Origin: Aphrophora alni
Taxonomy: Eukaryota; Arthropoda; Insecta; Hemiptera; Aphrophoridae
Reading direction: 5' to 3'
Length of the DNA stretch: 64,000 nucleotides
Assembly: GCA_963513935.1 (NCBI GenBank)
Contig: OY740765.1
Location: 69,846,253-69,910,252 of the forward strand
In this document: in pieces, positions 1 through 12,454 of the stretch
Numbering within the stretch: position 1 is the stretch's first letter
Layout: every line of letters starts with the position of its first letter
Notes under the pieces: model-generated
Told to the model about the DNA's origin: nothing
Database searches by the model: none
The model's input: the letters and a program-made list of their open reading frames with translations, nothing else
Translations under genes and position numbers: made by a program

Positions 1-12
1 AATCTTTAGAAC

Positions 13-268
13 ATTCCTACATAAAACCGAAGTTTTCATCATAGCCTACATCTTACTAATAGTAGAACATTCCTATCACAAAACCAAACTTTTCGTCTTA
101 TATTTTACTGATTTCTACAATATTCCTATCACAAAACCAAACTTTTTGTCTTACATTTTACTGATGGGAGAATATTCCTATCACAAAACTAAACTTTTTG
201 TCTTACATTTTACTGATGGGAGAACATTCCTATCACAAAACCAAACTTTTCAACTTACATTTTACTGA
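13..268. repeat. Tandem repeat, about 5 units of 52-56 bp
   Basis: The unit containing ATTCCTATCACAAAACC recurs with starts at about 13, 69, 122, 174 and 226, so the period is 56, 53, 52 and 52 bases. Units 2-5 are very alike; the first is more diverged. The array may continue to the left of the window. No coding capacity is seen. Confidence 0.9.
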
Positions 269-1153
269 AACAACTACTAAAGTCAAACTTATTTTTTACA
301 ATGTGTTTTTTGATTATTTATACATATGATGAACATCGTTAACTCTCATATAAAGACTTTCGAGGTGAACAACAAAAGCATTGCATATCTGAGAGAAACG
401 ACTAGCCTACAAACCAGCGGCCATTTTTACTTTTATAGTTGAACTCATATAGCTGGTTATCTTTCAGAATATTTTGCACAAGTTTTAGGTTTTGCTGAAT
501 ATTGGTACAATGGGCTAAGCTGTTATGTTTGCACTATTTGTGGAAAGGGTTATGCTTCAGCTGCGAGGTTGTAAAAAGCCTGACCTTGTAATATGAAATA
601 AAAGTTTCAATTACACTCGTCTGACCCAATTTAGATTTGCCAGTTAATCCCTAATTATTAATAATTTACATTCATTTTCGAATCCCTTTGTTACTATTTT
701 TGGTTCAAAACTGATATGAACAACCTTTCATTCCATATTTGGATGCCCAGTTTACTGGATTGAAGTTCTCCGTCTCTCTTTTCCATTAGTACTTTCTGGT
801 TGATGTTATAATTACATTTTAATTAAAACTTAGTGACTACCTTTGAACGAAATTTAATAAAAATTGTGCGATAAAATTATGAATGGGCCTAAATATGAGA
901 TTTATGTTCTTTTATACCCACAAATGTTGAGGTTTACCAAAAATAAATCCAACATAGAAAAGATCATGTAAAATTATACAGAAAAGCATTTTTCAAAAAT
1001 TGGGGGGATTTTATCGCTCAAATACAACCTTAAAGGTATCAGAAAAATACACCAAAGTTTTGTATAATGTGGAAGGGGAGTGTAACTTGTTATAGCATAA
1101 ACTATTCAAGTTGCAAAATGGTATTTTTTTAGAAACAAATTCGTTTTTAAATA
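269..1153. other. Non-coding, nothing recognised
   Basis: AT-rich sequence without a credible open reading frame, splice-site pair or repeat that I can name. The short open frame at 1011-1205 has no recognisable domain and runs into the adjacent foldback element. Confidence 0.6.
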
Positions 1154-1670
1154 TACAGGATGTGGTTTCTTGGTTCAAAATAATTAAGTAAGATCCCATG
1201 AACATATATGTCCTAAAATGCTTAGTTTTTCATCTGTCTGCCAATTTGTGTTTTAATACAAAAAACATTACATTTTTGGAAATAAATTAGATACAGGGTC
1301 CAAATTTGGTAGACAAATTATTTATGACTTTTTATATACCAAAAACCAGAACTTTGTTTTGTATATTTTCAAAATGGCGTCCGTTTAAAATTTTCAATGT
1401 CGAATATACAATATTAAAAACTTTACAAAAAATGTACGTCCGCCATTTTTAAAATGCAACATAAAGTCTTAGTTTTTGGTACATTGATAAAAGGTCACAT
1501 AAAAATATGTATACCAAATTTGGACTCGGTATCTAATTTAACTCCAAAAATATAATGTTTTTTGTAAAAAACACAAAATAACGGAAAGACTTAAAACTAG
1601 GTATTTTAGGGCATATGTTCATACGAGCTTTTTTACTTATTTTGACACAAAAACCGTATCCTGAAGTTTT
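1154..1670. mobile_element. Foldback (inverted-repeat) element with GGC-ATTTT core
   Basis: The arm at about 1154-1385 is the reverse complement, with perhaps 75-80 % identity by eye, of about 1440-1668. Matching blocks include the CAGGAT/ATCCTG outer part, the CCTAAAAT/ATTTTAGG block, the CCAAATTTGG block and an inner TCAAAATGGCG/CGCCATTTTT block that flanks the spacer. No transposase is present. This looks like a non-autonomous foldback or MITE. Related arms occur at about 36.8, 38.0-38.3, 39.4-39.7 and 55.7-56.3 kb. Exact ends and target duplication could not be fixed. Confidence 0.7.
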
Positions 1671-2789
1671 GGAATGTAGTTTGGAAACACTTTGTTATAT
1701 TAAAGACAAAATTTGTTCAGTATTCAATTTAAAAAAGAAGTTAGTTTGAAATCGATCCGTCAAATCACAGTTGTTAACATAACCTCATACTTGAAATTAA
1801 CGATTTTTACATACTTACTGACAACTAAAATAATATTTCTATATTTCGATGACATTTTAAATAAATATGCTTTTATGTAATTAAACTATTAAGCTGAATT
1901 TCAGGTCAAAATGTCTTACTATTTTTGTTTGTTGTTGTTTTCCACCATCTTCGAGACCTCAAATTATGATTAATATGAGTTTAATCACATGTTATTACAT
2001 CTTTCCTTCTTTAAAGAAACTACATCATGTTATTACAGAAATATAAAACAAATATAAGCTAAATCTAAAATTTTATAATCAAGCTGAAACATATATTATT
2101 ATAACTGTATACTTTAAGATTTTTAAATTAATTTAAACTAAGAAACAAACCACAAAAATAAATTAACAAGTAAGTCATATATAAATAACAATAAATAGAA
2201 ACACATTATTTTACAATAGGAAAGGGAAAATATGCGTTAACAATTAGAAAAATAACAAGCTGTAAAGTAAACATACAACCAACAATAATAATAAATAAAA
2301 TATATAAACAATAATTTAGGAACAGAAGTCTTCCAAATACTCCAAATAATAGGTTTTTTGGACAAAAATATTTTGACCTTATAATTAAATTTCTTTTTTA
2401 AGAACTTGTTGTAATTTGTGTAAAAAATTTAAACCCACACAGTCAACACTTTTGTTGTTGTTTTATTTAGGGTCAGAAAGTAATTTTTTCTCTTATATTA
2501 TGCCCATGAACATTCAAATTTTCAACAAAATTCCTTTCATGTAATGCTCATTCTGTCCTTTACAGCATAACTTTCTCTTTGTCTTCTATTTGATCAAGCA
2601 GTATCCCGAACTATTTTAGGGCCCAATAGTGAAATACCATTACTAATATTTGGCCATGAACTCCACTAGCATACTTAGACAGAACCAAGGGTATATGTCA
2701 TGTGTTGTAGAGGTGAGGTACTTCTGTGGGGTAGGGGACCTGTTGGGGTTGTCAAACAAAGGGAGTAAGAGCAAAGCCTTGCATATTAG
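1671..2789. other. Non-coding, nothing recognised
   Basis: Very AT-rich sequence left of the P element. No domain, splice signal or repeat family was identified. Confidence 0.55.
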
Positions 2790-2826
2790 CACTGAATACA
2801 GAACACTATAAGAAGCGAAACCTTAG
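2790..2826 (+). repeat. P element left terminal inverted repeat
   Basis: 37 bp, matching 7516-7552 in inverted orientation with about three mismatches. It begins CACTGAATACAG; the other end reads CAATGAATACAG. The CA start resembles other P-element ends. Confidence 0.85.
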
Positions 2827-3536
2827 GCATTAAAAGGGAACACTTAGTTGGTAGTTTGCTAGAATCCACTCCGAGCGCCACCAGTCTTTTTGCGGGCTGC
2901 CGAGAGTACGAGACTGCTTTGGAAGATTTTAATTTTCGATACACCAGCCGAGCGGCGAATATATCTGTCTCTCTTGCTGACACACACAAACAACTTTCTC
3001 TTCACCCCCAAATGAGCCCAGCCCCAGTAGAGAAATATCGACATGTCGTATGTCGTATATGATCGTTCGTTAAAATTCTATTTAAAATACAAATTACATA
3101 TTAAGAATGCATATTTCAGTAGGCAAAACAAAGACATTGTATATTTAAACTTAATTTATTACCAAAAAAATATGAATAAAACTTTAAAATATGTAAATGT
3201 GGAAAATTTATAAATCATTAGAAATAGAAAGGCAAACTATATTTACAGCAAATTACATACGAAACAAACAAATATTTATGGCTTTAAAATATTTACATTA
3301 GTAAAAGTTAATGTCATTGCCAGAATAGAGACAATCTATGTTTACAGCAAATTACATACAAAACAAATAAATAATGACAGCTTTTCAATATTTACATTAC
3401 TAAAAGTTAAACATCATATAATAATCAACATACAGTATATATTAATTTAAACAGCTGAATATTAATGATTACAGTAAGGGTAAACTGGCTTTCAATATCC
3501 ACAACTTGTTGTACACTATACACATTAAAACAAAAA

Positions 3537-6500
3537 CTATACATTTTTTAGTTTCATCAACTTTGCATTTGGCTTCTCATTTTCATTGAAGTTCTGTCTT
3601 CGTTTGTTAGAGATGAGTGCAGAATCTCTTAGGTTTTGCGATTCCCATTTTAGTGTGTAGAATATTTTCTTCTTGACAAACTGCTCTAACAGGAACTGAC
3701 AGTGCTTGTCACACTCACTGTCAACCATTCAGGAAGACGGGCTTCAATAACCACTTGTTTCTTGACATTTTTTTCCGTTTTAAATTTGGTATGAAGAGAA
3801 AATGAGCTGGTGGTGGTTTTTATTACACTGTACAATAAGGTGGTAGATCTTTTCAATCCCTTGCAGCTTAGGACATTGAATTGTTTGAAATAGATCAACG
3901 CTTCTTCAGTTACAACTAGTTCATAGTTCATCTTTTCCTTTAGTCAGTGTTGAAATACATCTGTTACACGAAAATTGATCAACACATTTCTTGGCCACCC
4001 AACCTGCAATGTAATTTATTACTGTATCTTCTAGTTTTACTGGACCATTAATGTTGTGTAGATCAGATGTGATGTGGAAGTTTTCAAGTGAGTTGTCTGC
4101 CGTGGATTGATGCTCTCTCAGGATAACTCCTGAATGATAAAGCGTGGGTAGAAGGAATAGGTTCGAGCTTTGAGGATAAATGTAAGGGATGTCATCTGAA
4201 ATGTTTGCTGTAAAGTTCTCGTCTGACTGGTGTATGCTGTTGTGAAGTTCTTCATTTGGGCGGAGTTGTGAATTGCCATTGTGGGACTCAGACGGCTCTT
4301 GGGGGAGATCCAAAGTGGCATCATCATGTGGCGATCCAAGAGATCCAAAGTGGCGGGTTCACAGTTTGAACTATCCGGAGGAGTCATTAGCCGTATGTTT
4401 ATTGCATGTTGCAGGTTTCGCCTGAATTGGCTTGCAGTTGGATTTGCATTGTATCCACCTCTATGTCTTATTACTCCAAACACATTTTCTAAGGGGTCTT
4501 AGTTTAGTCGTGAAGTTAGTAGAAAATGGTTTCCTTCAGCTTCCAAGTCTCGATATAGAGCTAGGGTTGCAGTAATTGTAGATGACAATCCAGAAAAACT
4601 TGGAGGGTTTCTTACTCTTTTAACTTCTCCTTTCTTGTTAGTTTTAAATTTGTTTAATCTCCATGATTTTATCTTCTGTACTGATTTGACCAAGCATTTC
4701 TCCACTTGAGGATTCCTCTCTGATAATGGGCGTCTTAGAGGGCACTTATCTACTTTGCTGCGGCTATTCAAGCGGTCTGTAATGTCGTTACAAGTGCCAA
4801 GAAAAGCAGCGGTATTTAAAGCAGTTTCACTCTTCAACTGGCCCAATGCACTTGCGGCTTTCATTCCTCTGGAGACAGAGAAGCTGAAAATCTGAGTGGC
4901 AAGATTGATCTTCATACGGTGAAATTGATGTGGACTTTATGACGTTGTTTCAGCTTTGGTGCTGCTCTAAAATCATTTGGTGACCTACTGTCAAGATCAT
5001 AGAACTCTGCTATGTCAGACCATTTCACCAATTGTCCTTCGACATCCAAGTCACAATTTAAAAGTGTGTTCCTAATGCTTTTAATCAGATGTGGTGTGTC
5101 AAAATTGCAATAGATTTTATTAGTGTTAAAGAAGAAGTGCAGATCGGTGGTTGTTGCACTAATGGTTTGGAAAGCCGAACTGTTGGTAGATCCTTGGTCA
5201 CAAATAACTACTCGAACCTTCAGACCCATTTCAAATACTTTTTCCAAACAGACATCAATCATAATTGCAAGAGCATCGCCTGTCGTAGCATTTTCTGACA
5301 AAGTAAATGCTATTGGCAATTTCCATCTAAACTTCAGCCCACGAACCATAAACAACAGTGCATGTGTTGCAATGCCACTTTCTCTTCCCAAATAACCTAA
5401 ATCTTGGAAACCTTCAATCAAGTCTTGCTTGGGGTCATATTGGAGACTTTTTTTTATTGACATTTCGACCCCCATTAAAATGCATTCTTTCTCATGTTCA
5501 GTCATAGATTTAACTTTTACTGCTAATTTCTGGAAAACTTCATCAGAAAATCCACATTCCAATTTAATGAGACTTATCCACTTCTGAACGGATCTTACAC
5601 AGGGGAGTTTGAAGCCTCTAGAAAGAAAAATATGAATATCTAGATGGAGATTTGTAATAAAACGATATTGAAAAGTTTTTTTCTTCATTTGTCCACTGTG
5701 TACGTTTGCGATGAAACATTTGCATTTTCATGAATATAAGAACGTCTCCTTAGACATGTTTGCGTCTTCTTCAGTTTCCTTATTTTTTCCCTCTTCGATG
5801 TTATAAGCAGTGTTTGCTTATTAATTCGTTTTTTTTGTACTTCAATATGTTTTTTTCAGTTTTTTCTTCCTCGGCGTAAGTTCTTCATTATGTAATATTC
5901 TTTGAATTGGCAAAAAGTCAGATAAAAAGTCTTGGAGAGATTCATTGTCATTTCCATGTTTTACAGGAGTAGACTGAGTGATGATGTTGTTGATCTTGAA
6001 CCAGAGGTGTCATTTTGGTGTATTTCGGAGGTCAGTGGTGCTAATGTTGTCAAGGGAGTATCTTTAGTCAAAGGTGTTGCTGACGTGGAAGGTTTTGCTG
6101 TCGTGGAAGGTGTTGGTGCATTCATAGGGGTGACTGTAGTCATATTTGGTGCTATCTCAACAGGTGTGGCTGTATTCAGTGATGTTGATATCCTCAGAAG
6201 TGTTGCTGCAGTTAAATGTGTACTCACAGGGGAATCCGCAATCAAATTTGTTGATGTACTCGTGTTAATTGTCTCCAAAGTGTCTTGTTTGTAATATGGT
6301 ATTGGAACAGCGTTTTTGTTTAATTTATTCCTCAATTCATTCGTAAATTGTTTGGCATCAAAGTGTTTACTGCAGATACGTTTATTTATTTTTCAGTATT
6401 TTATCTGGAAGTTCAATAAAATCATCTCTGCCACTGCTAGCTATCCAGTCACAGCACTTAAAACAAGATCGAATCCCTTACTACCCTATAATAACACTGT

Positions 6501-7167
6501 TTTTGTGGTAATGTATATACATTTATATTAGTGCTCAATTCAATGGTGCAAACTAAATTTTGATGACGTAAATTGTTATATCTAAAAAATCCGATAACCC
6601 CATTTTTTGGGGGTAAAATCACCTTTATCCCCCCCTTCCAATGGTTCGATCTAGCTGGTTTTTGAATTTATCCTAATAATTAATACTTTTCACGTCTATA
6701 AAAATATTTAATAATCATGTAAAGAGTGTTTTAACTGACCGAGATAAACAAGGAAAATATTTATTAACAAGGAAAATATAAACTGAAAAGTTGCAAAAAA
6801 TCACTTACGCCCTTATGTGATGGGACCGACGAATTTATTGAAGTATGTGGATAATAACTGACCTAATTTTGGTCAAAATTACCAGACCTGTTGTACAGTT
6901 GGCTACAGTTTTTAATTAAACAATTTTAGTTTTCTTTACTTTGTACTACTACACACTTAAGTTTATGGTAATACCTTTATGTAGGCCTATTCATTGCTAA
7001 AACACAATAGTTGTAGAGCTTAAACATGTTTTAACAAATCTAGAAGAATAAAACCTTAACACTTACCTTTTCTTGTCGCTCACAGGAAAGTAAAACATTC
7101 GAAGTTCACTGTGAGTTTTATTATTGGCATCACATCCAAAATAGTGACGGTTTATGTAACTAGCCAT
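3537..7167 (-). pseudogene. THAP-domain P-element transposase, broken
   Basis: The gene runs right to left. A first exon (7167-7067) encodes 33 residues beginning M-A-S-Y and ending at a consensus donor AG|GTAAGT. It reads as the first half of a THAP zinc finger, but only one cysteine is present (F-G-C) and an arginine sits where the first zinc cysteine is expected. The second half lies at about 6450-6336 (W-I-A-S-S-G-R, then R-I-C-S-K-H-F-D in another frame, then A-V-P). A Thr/Ser/Ala-rich linker follows (6335-5961), then a short basic coiled-coil stretch near 5770-5720. The RNase-H-like core is at 5688-4912: V-I-C-D-Q-G-S-T-N (D164 of that frame) and H-L-I-K-S-I-R-N. The P-type insertion domain is at 4915-4499, the V-F-G-V-I-R-H-R-G-G-Y-N block at about 4480, and the C-terminal part down to about 3537. 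The usual D-E-M catalytic aspartate is replaced (G-V-E-M, V74). At least four frame changes are needed, so it is a pseudogene. Confidence 0.85.
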
Positions 7168-7515
7168 GTTTACGTACACAAAAAATATATATACACAAAC
7201 TAAAAACTGCATTGCTTAAATTTATAAAAACACTGCAATTTGAATTTGCATACCGCACTGCCGCACCGAAAGAAAACCAACCACCTACAGTGTCAACACA
7301 AAACCCCAAACATTAGAAATTAGCACGAGTGAAAGCAAGGGGGTGTGGTGGGGAAGGGTGAGCCAATGACCTACCCTTCCAGTATCAGTTGAGGAGAAAT
7401 GTACAGTCCCGGTCTGACAAAAAAGTACAGTCCACCGCGTTAATGCTAGCGAACCTGTTGGCCTCTCGTTGAAGTAGGCTTTCTCGGTGACTCATAAGCG
7501 TCGCCCTCAAAACCA

Positions 7516-7552
7516 CTATGGTTTCACTTCTTATAGTGTTCTGTATTCATTG
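7516..7552 (-). repeat. P element right terminal inverted repeat
   Basis: Reverse complement of 2790-2826 with about three mismatches. It lies about 350 bp upstream of the transposase start codon at 7167, where the element's promoter would be expected; no clear promoter motif was identified. Confidence 0.85.
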
Positions 7553-7560
7553 TTATTAGT

Positions 7561-8328
7561 CAGCAATGTAACTTTGTTAAAATTAAACAAAATTTTGTGG
7601 CAAATAAGTTATTATCCAAATTTGGTATAATATAACAATGGTTACATTATTTTTATGTTGGAACTAGTATATTATTTGCTTATTTGTTTATAACAAAATA
7701 GTTGAAACAGTTGACCACCCACATACTGTATAACTAATGGCAGTCTCCTTATTTGCATCATTATTAAATTTTAATTAATTATTAATTTTAATGTTATTAA
7801 TGAAACTAATCCATCATTATTTATATTTGAGGTTTCAGTTAGCTGAAAACAGAGCACACAAACAGACTTACCTCATAATCAGAAGGTCATTATGTCATCT
7901 ATTATAGGAATCCACAAACCTTTGGTGTCGACTAATGGTAAAGTATATTACTAATAATATAACAATATATATTACTAATAATATAGCCTATTACTAACTA
8001 TACCAAAATTAATATCTTACACTTTGTTCATTAAAAAAAAATATATATATATATAATGATCTTTTTCTTACTTATAGTATGTGGTAATTCTGAAGTATCC
8101 TAACTAAACTTACATCTTTCTTCATTTAGTCTTGGGTTAGAATCCTCTCTTAGATCTTACATAACTCAAATTCCTGCTTGATATTATATCATGTAATAAC
8201 TGGACTCTTTTACTTTGCATAGAAACTAAAATCAATTTTTTTTAATAATTTATGTGGTCATAGTAACACTTATGAACAAAGGTTGCTTGACTGTCTTGGG
8301 CAGTTAAGAAAGATGGATTGAAGGTGAG
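7561..8328. other. Non-coding, nothing recognised
   Basis: AT-rich sequence with a short (TA)n run at about 8041-8056. No coding signal was found. Confidence 0.55.
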
Positions 8329-8817
8329 ATGGTTGGTAGCCAGAGTTATATAGACCCTGAGATTGACTCTTGGATATCAACTATACATTTATTTTACAAC
8401 TCCTGCGCTAACATCCAAGACCATTTTCAGTCTATTTGTGTGAATTTAAAAAGACAGATAAACCCTGAGGCCATACCTCCAACACTATTCACTAATTCGC
8501 TCAAGATAGCAATTAAAAATTTTACAACCGTCACCCGCTGAGTATAATTTATCTTGCACCATAATGACTATACCATCTACTTAGCCATGAGCATATACTG
8601 CTATTCCACTGAGAACCCATTCCTGGCCACATCAATCTCCAGGTTTTGTTTAAGACTGGACCTCTCTAGTAAGATTGTTAGATTGACAAAGTTACAGGCT
8701 ACACAATTGTATCATATAAAAATATTGTTAAAAACACCCTCGATGTCGAGGAAAGTGCATAATAAAATGTTTAATCCTGCTTACAAGGTAATGCAGAGCA
8801 GACTCTCAAGACTGTGA
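8329..8817 (+). other. Two adjacent unrecognised open frames
   Basis: Frames at 8329-8541 (70 codons) and 8554-8817 (87 codons) are 12 bases apart in the same strand and have less biased composition than their surroundings. Neither shows a motif I recognise, a signal peptide or a clear splice context. They could be one decayed coding region, perhaps transposon-derived, interrupted by a stop and a frame change. Function is not assigned. Confidence 0.3.
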
Positions 8818-9560
8818 GGTCTGTTATGTATGTTTAGGAGTGTCAGACTACACCTACTTTTCTATATATATATCTGTTTAACTTACTAGCCTTTCTAAAA
8901 AATTTTGCATAAATGATGTCAGGCTAATAGGTGTATAGCATTTATGAAGACTATAGTTGTTTGAATTACCATGCTTATCACTGATATCATCAGGCACCCA
9001 AACTGTAGATCTTTACTCAGCACAAACAACTAAACACTGTGTTAAATGCCCAATGTCAGCCATTTTTAGCATATTTTCATAATTTATTGTAGAAAAACGA
9101 AGTTAGAAAAAAGTATGTTTTTGATCCGAATTTAAAGGTTGTAATTTCATCTTTACAATTACATGTTTTGTTTTATTTTAGAAAATAACAAAATCAAGCC
9201 TTTTTGAGATTTTAATTTTTATTTATTTTTAAATTTATAGTACACAACATAATAATACATACAAGTTTTATAAACTTTTTTTTTATGCCTATGTAAAAAA
9301 ACACAATTATGTTCCATTTTGCAAAAAAAAATGTCAAAACAGTAATGGCAGAACCTGTAAAGTATTTGTTACTCGTCAGTAGGCGTCTCACTTTCCCTAC
9401 ACCTCTTCCTAGACGCAAACTATAAACCAATAATTTATTACTAAATTCGATGGTGTCCCTCTCCACTATAAGCCTTACAGATCTATTATGGAAGATCACC
9501 CGACTAGAAATCATCATATTCTATCCAGGCTTCATATGAAGCCTGTGAGAACAATGAGAT
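8818..9560. other. Non-coding; may include the LINE 3' untranslated region
   Basis: No coding signal. The right part (about 9200-9560) directly follows, in minus-strand sense, the C-terminal coding remnant of the LINE at 9570-10750 and may be its 3' untranslated region. Confidence 0.45.
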
Positions 9561-9569
9561 CAACATCCA

Positions 9570-10750
9570 AAAAAACTTCAGGGACCACAGATGCTCTACT
9601 GAGCAAAAACTTCACACTTACACAGAAGATACTCTGCTGGTGTACTTGTTCCGAAGCTCTACAGGCCGTTGGAAACCTTGGCTTCCTTTACTATTTGCCC
9701 CATTCTCATCTGTCTGTAAATCCTCTCCAGTTCCTTATATTCATAGTCTTCAAGTCTCCTTCCACATTTTGAATCCAGCACCTCCTAAATTTCCCTTTCT
9801 TTCTTTTACCCTTCATCTCTTGCATAAACATTTTATTGGACAGTGTTTCTCAAGGCCTTCTATTCAAATGCCCCAACCTACTAATTCTTCTTGACTGTAC
9901 AAAGTGTACAATAGCCTTACCACTTAATACATAGTTTATTTCTCAGTTCATTAAAATCATTTACTTCTCTCTCTCAAACACTGGCTCATAAATTTTCCTT
10001 ATTTACAAATATTCTCAGAGCATATAAAGTGACAGATGTAAGCATCCAGGCTTTTTGGCTTCTTATGTTACAACCGGCCTAATCAAATATTTTAAATGTT
10101 TTAATTTATAGCCCAAAAAAAGATCTTGGAATTTATCAAACTTAGGTTAGCATAGTACACAGTTTTCAACCATAGTACTATTTATTAATTTCTTGTATTA
10201 TTTTATTTTCTTGATTGAGGTCAGTTCCAAGATATGAAAAAGTAATCACACTCTTAAAAATCATAGCCTCCTCTGACCAGATTTGCAAAACATCGCTTGC
10301 CTGACCTGCTGTCACTGTCAAATATTTTGTCCTTTCTTCATTTATTATAAGGCCTATGTCAAACTTTCTCTCTCCATCATTTCAAATGTTTCGACCAGAG
10401 CTGATATTTTGCTGACTATTAATGCTATGTTATCAATATAATCATGGGCCTGTTTCAATTTGTACACGATGTTGGCCTTTAAGTCCAGCCTATCCATTGC
10501 CTTGTACATAGTCAGATTGAACAACAAGGCTCTCACAAAACATTATGAATCTTACAATAAAACTCGGCCACTGCTACTCTTAATATCATCTAAACAAACT
10601 TCATTAACTTCATTGGTATAATAAAACTCTCTAATGCCTCCAACAATTTTAACCTGTCTATACACTGTCAAATGCCTGTTTTAAATGTATTTAAGCAATA
10701 AGTGCAGATCTATGTTGTACTTAACAATTTTTTCCAGAGTCTGCTGTATG
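9570..10750 (-). pseudogene. Decayed non-LTR retrotransposon reverse transcriptase
   Basis: Minus-strand blocks in the correct order of a LINE reverse transcriptase appear in shifting frames: K-Y-N-I-D-L-H-L-L near 10715, a (F)K-Q-A-F-D-S-V-like block near 10660, a L-F-N-L-T-M-Y-K-A-M region with a degraded Y-A-D-D equivalent (H-D-Y-I-D-N-I) at 10536-10354, L-I-I-N-E-E-R-T-K-Y-L near 10330, S-Y-L-G-T-D-L near 10215, and an I-R-P-V-V-T-like block near 10080. A C-terminal W-x-G-H-like segment with basic residues follows near 9900-9740. Multiple stops and frameshifts are present. The order and motifs make the RT call secure; the clade is uncertain. It sits just left of a piggyBac-like MITE. Confidence 0.75.
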
Positions 10751-10838
10751 TTCTACTGACTACTTCCCACAAGATTAGAACCTTCATGTATACTGTTCTA
10801 CTAACCTCAGAAGAAAGACCTCTTATGAATGTTGTTAA

Positions 10839-11542
10839 CACTTTGAAGCCTAAGCCCGAGTATAGGTCGGGCAGTGCGACAGTACACGCCTCCGAAGCCT
10901 GAGTATACATCGGGATGCGCTAAATAATTCTATGCGATCACGATGTCGGCATATAATCGGGTTTCGGCACTTTTGCTTAGCTAATTGGTTATTTATCTTT
11001 GCATGTCTTTGATTTTCGAATAGTCTGTGCTGTTCATATGGACTAAATATAAATATTATAAAGCTGATGCTAGGCAACGTAACACGTCTACGAGGAATGT
11101 AGCAGACGTTTGTTTAGTTCAAAGTTAGTGACTGAGTAATCAAGATTCGTTATGTTTGTTTGTTGTTTTTCTTGAATACAAAATACTTTTTGAGTTATGG
11201 TGAACCCAGAATGTTCAGTACACCTTTGTGTACCTGAATGTTTCAAACTGTATCATACAAAGACCAATTATGTTTAGTGAAGTGTTGTGTAGCTATTTTT
11301 GTTTGTGTGTGTATTTTACCCCTTTTCAAGACTAAGGAGTGTTGACTGTGAGTAAAATGTCTATTTACATGTATATATATATATATATATATATTTAAAA
11401 AGGTAATTTCTTTAGGTTTTAAAATGATATATAATAAGTCATATATGATAAATATAACAAATACCACAAATTTTTAATAACATGTCCTAAACCCCCAGGC
11501 ACAGTAGGAAAGCAGCGTGTTAGAGAGTTAGGCTTCAAAGTG
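10839..11542. mobile_element. piggyBac-like MITE, 704 bp, TTAA target
   Basis: Both ends carry the perfect 15 bp inverted repeat CACTTTGAAGCCTAA, flanked on each side by TTAA (10835-10838 and 11543-11546), the target duplication of the piggyBac superfamily. No transposase is present. The left end holds two subterminal direct repeats of the form GAAGCCTxAGxxxGAGTATA...CGGG (10851-10875 and 10892-10915), possible transposase-binding sites. A (TA)n run lies at about 11375-11394. Confidence 0.85.
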
Positions 11543-12266
11543 TTAAAAGTTAGAAATTTCAGGAACAGGTGTAAGAAAACTTATACTTTGCATACAATAA
11601 TATTATCGGTATGAAGATCATCATACGTTTTGCTATACCGTAATATTATGGGCATGACATTTTTCGCTACATCAACATACCCATGATTTTACAGGCAAGA
11701 TAAATAAAGCGTTAAGAATAAAAACCATTTCAATGCTTCATGCTATAAAACCTTGGGCTAGTTCTGAAGATTTCATCTAGATAATTTGTTAGTACTTTAT
11801 TATGAGTATTTTTCAAAAACATTCATCTGTGCTGATTCAATTTATTTTTAAGAAATATGAAAGATTTGGCATTTGAAGGTTGTTTCTAATGTGGCTACAA
11901 TCGTTTGTAGATTGTAGGACACAATGTGTTACTATTGCAGGAAAGTGGTTTAAACTGGCCAAGTTAAAACATGGTGTCACTCAAGGGTCTGTTCTTGGGC
12001 CAGTTTTATTTTTAATTTATATAAGTGACTTGTCATTAGAAATATGTGTGGATAAATTAATCCAATTTACTGACGATACCACCTAAACTTTCAAAGAACT
12101 CTTGTTACAAATTCTAAAAAAAAGGCTTTCTTGCAAGTCAATGCTACAGATCAGTTTTTGGCTGAAAACAATTTGTTATTTAATCCTGAAGAAACAAAAC
12201 ACATGTATTTTAATTAGCAAAGCACTACAGTATAACAAACACAATTCTCACAAAAAATACGCCTAA

Positions 12267-12311
12267 GTATCAGACGCGTTTCAACGACATGGTCGTCCTC
12301 TTCAGTGATAC
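12267..12311 (-). ncRNA. Hammerhead ribozyme motif, left arm
   Basis: On the minus strand this 45-mer begins GTATCA and ends TGATAC, giving a perfect 6 bp stem I. The core CTGAAGA follows stem I, then a stem II hairpin (GACGAC/GTCGTT with one G-U), then GAAA and CGCGTC with a minimal stem III and the GTC cleavage triplet. One extra base separates CTGAAGA from the paired part of stem II, as in the other copies here. Activity is inferred, not shown. Confidence 0.75.
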
Positions 12312-12409
12312 ACGAGCTACACATATCAAACTATAACTCCCAAGTTATAACTGTATCAACTATAACTATAACTATACTTGGGAGTTATAGTTTGATAGGT
12401 GTAGCTCGT

Positions 12410-12454
12410 GTATCACTGAAGAGGACGACCTTGTCGTTGAAACGCGTCTGATAC
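12410..12454 (+). ncRNA. Hammerhead ribozyme motif, right arm
   Basis: Same fold as the left-arm copy, differing only in the stem II loop. Stem I is GTATCA (12410-12415) with TGATAC (12449-12454). The core is CTGAAGA (12416-12422), stem II runs to 12438, GAAA is at 12439-12442, and GTC ends at 12448, which would be the cleavage position. The plus-strand orientation matches that of the host LINE. Confidence 0.78.

Larger units (their letters stand above)
2790..7552 (-). mobile_element. P-type DNA transposon with a decayed transposase gene
   Basis: A 4.76 kb element bounded by near-perfect terminal inverted repeats at 2790-2826 and 7516-7552. Both contain GAATACAGAACACTATAAGA; differences elsewhere in the repeat are few. 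The flanks share TATTAG (2784-2789 and 7554-7559), which fits a degraded 8 bp target duplication typical of P elements. All recognisable coding sequence is on the minus strand and belongs to a THAP-type transposase. Several frameshifts and stops show that the copy is inactive, although the terminal repeats are still almost intact. Confidence 0.88.

Noticed and set aside
5932..6294. 120-codon plus-strand open frame rich in Val and Gly
   Set aside because: It is the antisense of the Thr/Ser-rich linker of the P-element transposase.
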